From: DASYPP01 sp036006525
GTDB lineage: Bacteria > Gemmatimonadota > Gemmatimonadetes > Gemmatimonadales > GWC2-71-9
Direction: 5' to 3'
Length of the DNA stretch: 39,780 nucleotides
NCBI GenBank assembly: GCA_036006525.1
Contig: DASYPP010000071.1
Span: 1 to 39,780, forward strand
In this document: in pieces, positions 33,781-39,780 of the stretch
How the letters are laid out: each line of letters starts with the position of its first letter
Position numbering within the stretch: the first letter of the stretch is position 1
Notes under the pieces: generated by a model
The model's input: the letters and a program-made list of their open reading frames with translations, nothing else
Told to the model about the DNA's origin: nothing
Database searches by the model: none
Translations under genes and position numbers: made by a program

Positions 33781-35136
33781 CTACCCCACTCTCTGCCCAG
33801 CCTTGCCACCCCAGGCTTTCCACGCATAGTAGACCGGAATTCCGACCACAATAATGCCCAACGTTACGCCGGTGTTTTTTGGATCCGTCACCAGCGCATT
33901 CACCACCATCGCGACCGAGGCAACGAGGAACAGCAGCGGAACCACCGGATATCCCCAGGTCCGGTAGGGACGTTCCACGTCAGGCCGCTTGCGACGGAAG
34001 ATGAACACTGCCGCCACCGCAAGCGCGTAGAACGGCCAGATTCCCAGGATGAAGCGGTCGGCAAGCTGGGCGAAGTTATTGAAGAGCACATAGAGAACCC
34101 CCAGCACCGTGGCCAGCCAGATCGCGACGGAGGGGCTCTTGAAGCGGGGCGACACCCGGGCGATACCCTGGAAGAAAAGTCCCCGGTCGGCCATGGCGAA
34201 GAAGATCCGGGGTCCCGTCATCATGGATCCGTTGAGCGCCCCAAAGGCCGACACCATGATGATCGCCGCGATGACCGCCGCGCCCCGGGCGCCGAGCATC
34301 GGGATGTGCTCCGCCGCCGTGGTGGTGATCAGCGGCGAGTGCCCCATCTCGGCCAGCGGCACCAGGTACATGTAGGCCACGTTGAGGAGCAGGTAGACCA
34401 GGACGATCATCCCGGTCCCGATGATGAGCGCCAGCGGCAGCGTTTTCTGGGGATTCCTGACCTCGCCACCCATGAAGCTGAGGTCGCCCCAGCCGTCATA
34501 GGTCCACATGATCGGGATGAGGGCGGTGGCGAGGAGTGACAGGCTGAACCCGCCGGCAAAGGCCGGAGTGAAGTTCCCCGCGCTTCCCTGGCCCACGGCA
34601 AAGGCGAGCAGCGCGAAGAGCGCCAGCGCGCCGTACTTGGCCACGGTGATCAGGTTCATGACCACCTTGGCGTAATTCACCCCTATATAGTTGAAGAGAC
34701 CCACCAGCACGATGGCGCCGGCGGCGAAGTAATGGACCTGTTGCGGAGACAGGTTCATGAAATACCGGGAGCCCAGGTATTCGGCGAACAGCGTCGCGAT
34801 CGCGCCCAGGGCCGAGGCACGGATCACGGCCAGCTCGGTCCAGCCGAACAGAAAGGCGGGAAGCGGGCCGAACGCCTCAAGGATGTAGGCGAAGACCCCG
34901 CCGGAGCGAGGCAGCATCGCTCCCAGCTCGGCGAAAGTCAGGGCACCGAACAGGGCGATCAGCCCACCCAGGACCCAGGCGATGAGGACGGGCCCCGGAT
35001 CGTGGAGCTGCGTCGCGACGGTCGCCGGGACCCGGAAAATGCCGCTGCCGATAGTAGACCCGACCAGGACCGCAATCGAGCTCCAGAGGCCCAGATTCCG
35101 CGGTAGACGTTCGCCGTACTGGTCGCGCTCGGTCAT
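33781..35136 (-). CDS. APC-superfamily amino acid permease
   Basis: A 451-residue, twelve-helix transporter of the APA/LAT type. ATG 35136 gives MTERDQYGERLPRNLGLWSSIAV; the frame extends upstream through repeat sequence only. The substrate-binding glycine motif of helix 1 is VGSTIGSGIF, and helix 6 carries the unwound segment IPIMWTYDGWGDLSFMGGE, both typical of amino acid transporters. The conserved loop RNPQKTLPLALIIG follows. The protein probably imports or exchanges amino acids by proton symport or antiport; the substrate is not predictable. It is divergent from the ctaA-ctaB gene across a repeat-bearing gap. Confidence 0.92.
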   Translation of the reverse strand: MTERDQYGERLPRNLGLWSSIAVLVGSTIGSGIFRVPATVATQLHDPGPVLIAWVLGGLIALFGALTFAELGAMLPRSGGVFAYILEAFGPLPAFLFGWTELAVIRASALGAIATLFAEYLGSRYFMNLSPQQVHYFAAGAIVLVGLFNYIGVNYAKVVMNLITVAKYGALALFALLAFAVGQGSAGNFTPAFAGGFSLSLLATALIPIMWTYDGWGDLSFMGGEVRNPQKTLPLALIIGTGMIVLVYLLLNVAYMYLVPLAEMGHSPLITTTAAEHIPMLGARGAAVIAAIIMVSAFGALNGSMMTGPRIFFAMADRGLFFQGIARVSPRFKSPSVAIWLATVLGVLYVLFNNFAQLADRFILGIWPFYALAVAAVFIFRRKRPDVERPYRTWGYPVVPLLFLVASVAMVVNALVTDPKNTGVTLGIIVVGIPVYYAWKAWGGKAGQRVG

Positions 35137-35160
35137 ACAGGCCTGGGGGTTGAAGGTGCT

Positions 35161-35287
35161 GGGTACTGGGTACTGGGCACTACGTGAACGGCCAGGGAGG
35201 TGCTTCAAAATCGCCCGTAAATCGTTGCTTGACAAGCGGCTCCCACGAGTGGTTCTTACACCGACGAAAACCCAGTACCCAGTACCC
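35161..35287. repeat. 7-bp TGGGTAC repeats as an inverted pair in a divergent promoter region
   Basis: GGGTACTGGGTACTGGG (35161-35177) and CCCAGTACCCAGTACCC (35271-35287) are perfect 17-bp reverse complements separated by 93 nt. The heptamer is the one found between pilT and pilC. It lies in the 164-bp gap between the permease (start 35136) and ctaA-ctaB (start 35301), so promoters for both must lie in or around it. Confidence 0.9.
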
Positions 35288-35300
35288 TCACCCAAGCCCA

Positions 35301-37184
35301 ATGACTAACTCAAGACTCTACCGGTTTCTGGCATGGTCCGCCGTCTGCCTCACCTTTGGCCTGATCGTGCTGGGCGGAGTAGTGCGGATTACCGGGTCCG
35401 GGATGGGCTGCGGGGAGCACTGGCCGCTCTGCAAGGGAGAGTGGTTCCCGGCTCTCGACATGCCCACCATGATTGAAATCGGGCACCGCTGGGCTGCCGC
35501 GCTGGTGAGCTGCTTCGTGATTGCCCTGGCGGCGGTGGCCTGGTGGCGGCATCGGGCCGAGCCCAGGCTCCGGAATCCCGCGACGCTGGCCCTGGTGCTG
35601 CTGGTCATCCAGGTTCTGCTGGGCGCGGTGACCGTCAAGCTCGCCCTCCCACCCGAGGTGATCATTGTCCACCTTGGGAACGCGATGATTCTCCTGGCCA
35701 CGTTGCTGGTGGCTGGCTTTCGGAGCAGCCCTCACCCCCTGTCCCCCTCTCCCGGACCGGGCGAGGGGGAACCCGCCGCAGGTTCTCTTACCGCCTTACC
35801 GCCTTACCGCCCTACCGCCATTGCCGCTGGACTCGGATTTGTCGTGGTGCTGTTGGGCGCTCTCGTCGCCAACTATCACGCCGGCCTCTACTGCCAGGGA
35901 TTTCCGCTCTGCAACGGCAGCCTGCTGCCGCCCCCGACCTGGTTCGGCGCAGTGCACTGGCTGCATCGCCTGGCCGCTTTCCTGTTCCTCGGCCACATGA
36001 TCGGCCTGGGGTTCGGGCTGCGCCGCCGAGGGGCCAGGCAGAGCCTGAGAGCGGCAATGATGACGGTGCTGCTGACCGTGGTGCAGATCGGCATCGGGGC
36101 CGCCATGGTGCTGCGACTGCTGCCCCCGGAGCTCCGGGCGCTGCACATGCTGGTGGGGACCGCGGTCTGGGCGTCGCTGGTGCGATTGGTGTGGGTGGAT
36201 CGGAATCCAGTGCCCGTAGGGGTCGATCCGGTAGGGGTCGATCTCAGATCGACCCCTACATTATGGGCGGACCTCGTCACCCTCACCAAGCCGCGGATCA
36301 TCTCGCTCCTGCTGGTGACCACGGTGTTCCCGATGTTCATCACCGGGCAGGGTACTCCAGGATTCGGCCTGGTGTGCTGGGTGGTGGTGGGCGGCTACCT
36401 GATGGCCGGGGGCGCCAACGCGATCAACATGTGGTTCGACCGGGACATCGACGACAAGATGACCCGCACCCGCGCCCGCCCGCTGCCCTCCGGGCGGATG
36501 AGCCCAGCCCAGGTGCTGGCCTTCGGCCTGGCTCTGGGCGGCGCCGCCTTTGCCATCTTCTACTACCTCACGACGCCGCTGGCGGCCTGGCTCGCCCTCG
36601 CCGGGCTCCTGTTCTACGTCTTCGTGTACACCATCTGGTTGAAGCGAATCAGCCCCCAGAACATCGTGATCGGCGGGGCGGCGGGCGCGTTTCCACCGCT
36701 GGTAGGCTGGGCGGCGATGACCGGCCGGCTCGATCTCATGGCGCTGTATCTCTTCGCCATCATCTTCTATTGGACACCGCCCCACTTCTGGGCCCTGGCG
36801 CTCATCAAGCAGGGCGAATACGGCAAGGCGGGCATCCCCATGATGCCGGTGGTCAAAGGCGAACGCTCCACCAAGATCCAGATGCTGGGCTACACCATCA
36901 TGCTGGTACCGCTCACCATCCTGCCCTGGCTCGCCGGCCGGCTCGGCACCCTGTACCTGGTGACCGCCCTGCTGCTGGGCGCCCGGCTGCTCTGGTTCTG
37001 CCTGAAGCTGTTGAAGGAGAACGGAGTGACACCGACAGCGTGGAAGATGTACAAGTTTTCGCTGTTGTACCTGTTCCTGCTGTTCGCGGCGATGGGGGCG
37101 GACCGGCTGTTCCCTACCGCCAATCCGTTTCACAGGCCTGACGTGGTGGTGATTCAGCCTTCCGAGATCCTGCACCAGCATTAG
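35301..37184 (+). CDS. Fused heme A synthase / protoheme IX farnesyltransferase (CtaA-CtaB)
   Basis: A 627-residue membrane protein combining two steps of heme A synthesis. Residues 1-300 are CtaA (heme O to heme A): eight-helix pattern, heme-ligand candidates His62, His124, His221 and His282, and the two Cys pairs CGEHWPLC (37/44) and CQGFPLC (198/204). Residues 322-615 are CtaB (heme B farnesylation): TLTKPRIISLLL, the Asp-rich motif NAINMWFDRDIDDKMTRTRARPLPSG, and SPQNIVIGGAAGAFPPLVGW. ATG 35301 was chosen because the upstream open frame is repeat sequence. Residues about 141-173 (between CtaA helices 4 and 5) and 305-320 (domain linker) are encoded by repeat elements. CtaA-CtaB fusions are known in some lineages. 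Cytochrome oxidase genes are not adjacent. Confidence 0.93.
   Translation: MTNSRLYRFLAWSAVCLTFGLIVLGGVVRITGSGMGCGEHWPLCKGEWFPALDMPTMIEIGHRWAAALVSCFVIALAAVAWWRHRAEPRLRNPATLALVLLVIQVLLGAVTVKLALPPEVIIVHLGNAMILLATLLVAGFRSSPHPLSPSPGPGEGEPAAGSLTALPPYRPTAIAAGLGFVVVLLGALVANYHAGLYCQGFPLCNGSLLPPPTWFGAVHWLHRLAAFLFLGHMIGLGFGLRRRGARQSLRAAMMTVLLTVVQIGIGAAMVLRLLPPELRALHMLVGTAVWASLVRLVWVDRNPVPVGVDPVGVDLRSTPTLWADLVTLTKPRIISLLLVTTVFPMFITGQGTPGFGLVCWVVVGGYLMAGGANAINMWFDRDIDDKMTRTRARPLPSGRMSPAQVLAFGLALGGAAFAIFYYLTTPLAAWLALAGLLFYVFVYTIWLKRISPQNIVIGGAAGAFPPLVGWAAMTGRLDLMALYLFAIIFYWTPPHFWALALIKQGEYGKAGIPMMPVVKGERSTKIQMLGYTIMLVPLTILPWLAGRLGTLYLVTALLLGARLLWFCLKLLKENGVTPTAWKMYKFSLLYLFLLFAAMGADRLFPTANPFHRPDVVVIQPSEILHQH
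35743..35769. repeat. GC-rich palindrome inside ctaA
   Basis: CCCCCTCTCCCGG (35743-35755) and CCGGGCGAGGGGG (35757-35769) pair at 12 of 13 positions around a single base. The surrounding CCTCACCCCCTGTCCCCCTC is of a type seen as dispersed intergenic repeats in many genomes. Here it is translated as Pro/Gly/Ser-rich sequence in the loop between CtaA helices 4 and 5. Confidence 0.8.
35788..35819. repeat. 8-bp tandem repeat inside ctaA (YTACCGCC, four units)
   Basis: Units TTACCGCC, TTACCGCC, TTACCGCC, CTACCGCC, translated as LTALPPYRPTA (residues 163-173). This is the same octamer family and the same reading phase as the array in comEA. A one-unit change would frameshift the rest of CtaA and all of CtaB. 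Confidence 0.9.
36216..36259. repeat. 15-bp direct repeat plus perfect 14-bp palindrome in the CtaA-CtaB linker
   Basis: GTAGGGGTCGATCCG (36216-36230) is repeated at 36231-36245. The second copy begins a perfect palindrome, GTAGGGGTCGATCT (36231-36244) and AGATCGACCCCTAC (36246-36259), around one base. The element is translated as VGVDPVGVDLRSTPT, which joins the two enzyme domains. Confidence 0.9.
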
Positions 37185-37216
37185 CCTGCAGGTCCCGTCA
37201 GCTACCTTTGCGACCC

Positions 37217-37394
37217 ATCGTTTTCAACACGTAGTCACGTAGAACACGTAGGTCACATAGAAAGCATCCACGCAAAGACGTAACGAAGCCAAAGAACAAT
37301 TCAAAGCTGTTCTTTGCGCCTCCGCGCCTTTGCGTGTATCAGTTGCAGTTCTACGTGCGCTACGTGTCCTACGTGGCTACGTGTTGAGAACGAT
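37217..37394. repeat. 178-bp imperfect palindrome with CACGTAG tandem units in a convergent gap
   Basis: Outer arms 37217-37262 and 37349-37394 (46 bp each) match as reverse complements at 40 positions and consist of roughly 9-bp units containing CACGTAG. A middle block (CACGCAAAG near 37269-37277 against CTTTGCGTG near 37328-37336) and an inner perfect stem AAAGAACA (37291-37298) / TGTTCTTT (37308-37315) nest inside, with a 9-nt loop. It occupies most of the gap between convergent ctaA-ctaB and the ABC exporter and may act as a bidirectional terminator. No gene is seen in the gap. Confidence 0.9.
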
Positions 37395-37413
37395 AGCCCT
37401 GCTGGTCGCGAGA

Positions 37414-39213
37414 TTACCCCACACTTTCCCCCGAGAGCGGCACCAGCGTATCCTCCCGGAACTGCATCTGGTACAATCTCGCATACAATCCCCCACGCTC
37501 CACCAGCTCGGCGTGCGATCCTTCCTCCACGATTCTCCCCCGGTCCAGCACCACCAGCCGGTCGGCCCGGCGCACGGTGGACAGCCGGTGCGCGATGATC
37601 AGCGTGGTCCGGCCCACCAGCAGTTTCTCCATCGCGTCCTCGATCAACCGCTCGCTCTCGTTGTCCAGGCTGCTGGTAGCCTCGTCCAGCACCAGCACGG
37701 CGGGATCCTTGAGAATGGCGCGGGCAATGGCGATCCGTTGCCGCTGGCCCCCGGAGAGCTTCACCCCGCGCTCGCCCACCAGGGTGTCGTAGCGGGCGGG
37801 CAGCCGCTCGATGAACTCGTGCGCGTGGGCGGCGCGCGCCGCGGCCTCGATCTTCTCCTTTGAGGCGCCGGGGTCGGCATAGGCGATGTTGTCCCGCACC
37901 GTCCCGCTGAAGAGGGCCGGCTCCTGGGGCACCACGCCGATGTTGCGGCGCAGGTCGGAGAGCCGAAGCCGCCGGATGTCGATCTCGTCGAGCTGGATGC
38001 TGCCCTCGGTCACGTCCCAGAACCGGGGCAGCAGCGACACCAGGGTGGTCTTCCCGGCGCCGGAGGGGCCCACCAGGGCCACGATTTCCCCGGGCTGCAC
38101 CTCGAGCGACACCTCGGCCAGGGCCAGGGGGCTCTCCAGCCCACCGTAGCGGAACGAAACCGACTGGAACCTGATGCGGCCGGAAACCGGTACCGGGAGC
38201 CGCTCCGGATTGGGCGGATCGGTGATCGGGCTCGGCGCCTCGAGAATTTCGAAGACCCGCTCGGCGGCGCCGACCGCTTCCTGGTAGGCGCTGAAGAAAG
38301 TGACCAGGGTGCCGATCGCGGCCGCGATATAGATGGTATAGAGCAGGAAGCCGACCAGGGTGCCGGCGGTAAGGTCGCCGGAGAGCACCAGCCGCCCGCC
38401 CTGCCAGAGCACGATCACCACGCCGGCGAAGGTGGCGAAGGTGATGACTCCGAAGAACACCCCGCGGACCATAGCCCGGTCGAGCGCGGCTTTCACGATG
38501 ATCCCCACCCGATCGCCGTAGCGCTTCCGCTCGGCCGGCTCCTGCACGAAGCTCTGCACCGTCCGGATCTGGCTTACCGCCTCTTCCGCCTGGGCGGTGG
38601 CCTCGGCCACCTTGTCCTGCACGGTCAGGCTGATCCGGCGGAGCCGGCGGCCGAAGAAGAACACCGCGAGAACCACAAACGGCACCACCACGAGCGCCGT
38701 GAGGGTGAGCCGGGGCTGCATCCAGAACAGGGCGATGACCCCGCCGACCAGGGTGAGCACCTGGCGGGAGAACTCGGCGATCTGGTGGCTCATCACGCCC
38801 TGCAGCAGCCCGACGTCGGCCGTGAGCCGGCTGATCAGCTCACCGGTCCTCCGGTCCGCAAAGAAGCCGGGCGGCATCTCGAGCAGCCGGCCAAACAGCT
38901 CCTGCCGCATGCCGGCGATGGCGCGCTCGCCGGTGGCGGACAGCCAATAGGTCTGGGCGAAATTGAGCACGGCCTGGATGACGAAGAGGCCAAGCAGGCC
39001 GAGGGCGATCTTGTCGAGCAGCTGGCGGCCGCCTTTGACGAAGGCGGCATCGAGGAGGTATCCGACGATCTTGGGGAAGGCGAGGCCGATGAGCGAGCTG
39101 ACGATGAGCGCCAGAGCGGCGAGAATGAGAGTCCCCCGGTAGGGCCGGACCCGGGGCCAGAGCCGGGCCAGCCGTCCGGGGGATGGAAGCCGTCGTTGTG
39201 CCGGTGGGGCCAT
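37414..39213 (-). CDS. MsbA-like ABC exporter (fused permease and ATPase)
   Basis: A 599-residue half-transporter that works as a homodimer. The membrane domain (about 25-325) has six helices, with the conserved GELISRLTADVGLLQG coupling region. The ATPase domain (about 345-590) carries Walker A GPSGAGKTT (382-390), Q-loop VVPQEPALFSG (Gln430), signature LSGGQRQRIAIARAIL (486 onward), Walker B VLVLDEATSSLD (506-517) and H-loop His542. Family members include MsbA and lipid or drug exporters. Given the LptF/LptG and LpxH-like genes nearby, lipid export is plausible but not shown. A stand-alone gene between a large palindrome and a terminator. Confidence 0.93.
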   Translation of the reverse strand: MAPPAQRRLPSPGRLARLWPRVRPYRGTLILAALALIVSSLIGLAFPKIVGYLLDAAFVKGGRQLLDKIALGLLGLFVIQAVLNFAQTYWLSATGERAIAGMRQELFGRLLEMPPGFFADRRTGELISRLTADVGLLQGVMSHQIAEFSRQVLTLVGGVIALFWMQPRLTLTALVVVPFVVLAVFFFGRRLRRISLTVQDKVAEATAQAEEAVSQIRTVQSFVQEPAERKRYGDRVGIIVKAALDRAMVRGVFFGVITFATFAGVVIVLWQGGRLVLSGDLTAGTLVGFLLYTIYIAAAIGTLVTFFSAYQEAVGAAERVFEILEAPSPITDPPNPERLPVPVSGRIRFQSVSFRYGGLESPLALAEVSLEVQPGEIVALVGPSGAGKTTLVSLLPRFWDVTEGSIQLDEIDIRRLRLSDLRRNIGVVPQEPALFSGTVRDNIAYADPGASKEKIEAAARAAHAHEFIERLPARYDTLVGERGVKLSGGQRQRIAIARAILKDPAVLVLDEATSSLDNESERLIEDAMEKLLVGRTTLIIAHRLSTVRRADRLVVLDRGRIVEEGSHAELVERGGLYARLYQMQFREDTLVPLSGESVG

Positions 39214-39248
39214 TGGGAGAATTATAGTCGAGTTGGCGCATCACAAAA

Positions 39249-39276
39249 AAGAGCCCCCGCTTGCGCGGGGGCTCTT
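39249..39276 (-). terminator. Strong intrinsic terminator
   Basis: AAGAGCCCCCGC (39249-39260) and GCGGGGGCTCTT (39265-39276) form a perfect 12-bp stem with loop TTGC. On the minus strand the stem runs directly into a T-tract (TTTTTT at 39250-39245). It terminates the gene ending at 39298 and insulates the ABC exporter. Confidence 0.92.
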
Positions 39277-39297
39277 CCCTGAGATCTGACTCGAAGT

Positions 39298-39780
39298 TTA
39301 CTGGCCGGTCAGGTCGAACCGGACAAAGGTCGGATCGACGTTGTCCGGTGGCCCGTAGAACGCTGTGAACGTGTCGTTCGCGATGAAGTATGTACCGGCA
39401 ACGAGGGTCACCGAGCAGGCTTCGGGCTGGCTCGCGGCTCCATTGCCATGCGCGTCACAGGCGAATATCCCGCCGGTCCATGGGAGCTGAGTGGCCGCGG
39501 CGCTGTAAAGATAGAGTCCCAAGTCGCCCAGCGCGTCCCAGGTGGCGGAGATGCTGAACGTCCGGGTTCCGGCGAGCACAAATTTGTAGATCCGGCACGG
39601 CCCGCCAAGATCACTCAAACACGTGGCATTTCCGGCGAACGCGCCGGCGTCAACCACCATGCTGGTCAGCCCGGTCGCCGGAATGACGATGGTTGGGGCG
39701 GTCGCAAACGCACCGGTCCCCGCAAGCTCCGTCGGCAGGTCAATCGTGGCCGACGAGGGCAAATTCAGCGGAACCGCGGT
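39298..39780 (-). CDS. C-terminal part of an exported protein (5' end outside window)
   Basis: The frame is open to the window edge (residues TAVPLN precede an in-frame TTG at 39762), so the gene starts beyond 39780 and about 160 residues are visible. The C-terminal domain has a beta-sandwich pattern, CRIYKFVLAGTRTFSISATWDALGDLGLYLYS, followed by FACDAHGNGAASQPEACSVTLVAGTYFIAND, resembling bacterial pre-peptidase C-terminal (PPC)-like domains of secreted proteins. Four cysteines suggest disulfides outside the cytoplasm. It is followed by a strong terminator. Confidence 0.65.
   Translation of the reverse strand, partial: TAVPLNLPSSATIDLPTELAGTGAFATAPTIVIPATGLTSMVVDAGAFAGNATCLSDLGGPCRIYKFVLAGTRTFSISATWDALGDLGLYLYSAAATQLPWTGGIFACDAHGNGAASQPEACSVTLVAGTYFIANDTFTAFYGPPDNVDPTFVRFDLTGQ

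Noticed and set aside
35543..37141. A 532-codon plus-strand frame overlapping ctaA-ctaB.
   Set aside because: It is a +1 shadow of a gene with clear CtaA and CtaB motifs; its translation is Arg/Gly/Pro-rich without domains.

Overview
The window looks like a chromosomal segment of a GC-rich, Gram-negative (diderm) bacterium, most likely a member of Gemmatimonadota. The reasons are a GWxTD-domain secreted protein, a SprA-like giant outer-membrane protein (an FCB-group trait), LptF/LptG, LpxH-like and MsbA-like envelope genes, many exported proteins of unknown family, and many short intergenic tandem repeats. The lineage is inferred from gene content; there is no rRNA here to confirm it. Coding density is high, and no tRNA, rRNA, IS element, phage gene or CRISPR array was seen. 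Both edges cut through a gene.

Layout. 1-3.3 kb: small secreted or anchored proteins (end of an unknown exported protein, GWxTD protein, DUF1579-like protein, membrane-anchored repeat protein). 3.5-8.3 kb: a three-gene minus-strand unit of a small exported protein, an RND adaptor lipoprotein and an HAE1-type RND pump. 8.4-11.3 kb: exported beta-propeller protein, PP2C phosphatase and a secreted repeat protein. 11.4-13.5 kb: LpxH-like phosphoesterase translationally coupled to a GT4 glycosyltransferase. 13.7-18.4 kb: two M24 peptidases, a small Rho_N-like protein and a CocE/X-Pro-type hydrolase. 18.4-30.7 kb: one long minus-strand run, sprA-like, glutaminyl cyclase-like M28 lipoprotein, comEA-like, pilB, pilT, pilC, closed by an intrinsic terminator. 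30.9-33.5 kb: lptF-lptG. 33.8-37.2 kb: amino-acid permease and a divergent fused heme A synthase/heme O synthase gene (ctaA-ctaB). 37.4-39.2 kb: MsbA-like ABC exporter. 39.3 kb to the end: an exported protein running off the edge.

Two observations stand out. First, a glutaminyl-cyclase-like lipoprotein with all the expected catalytic residues lies 29 bp downstream of the SprA-like gene, and six of the seven signal-peptidase-I-type signal peptides in the window place Gln at +1. This is the pattern called the Q-rule in Bacteroidetes, where secreted proteins acquire N-terminal pyroglutamate, and it suggests the same coupling of export and N-terminal capping here.

Second, almost every larger intergenic gap holds an element with the same architecture but different sequence: short tandem repeats of 7-10 bp, often facing an inverted copy across a spacer of roughly 30-120 bp, giving large hairpins. 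Related 8-bp arrays also sit inside comEA and the fused ctaA-ctaB gene, in the only orientation free of stop codons, while an array in the opposite orientation supplies the stop codon of pilC.
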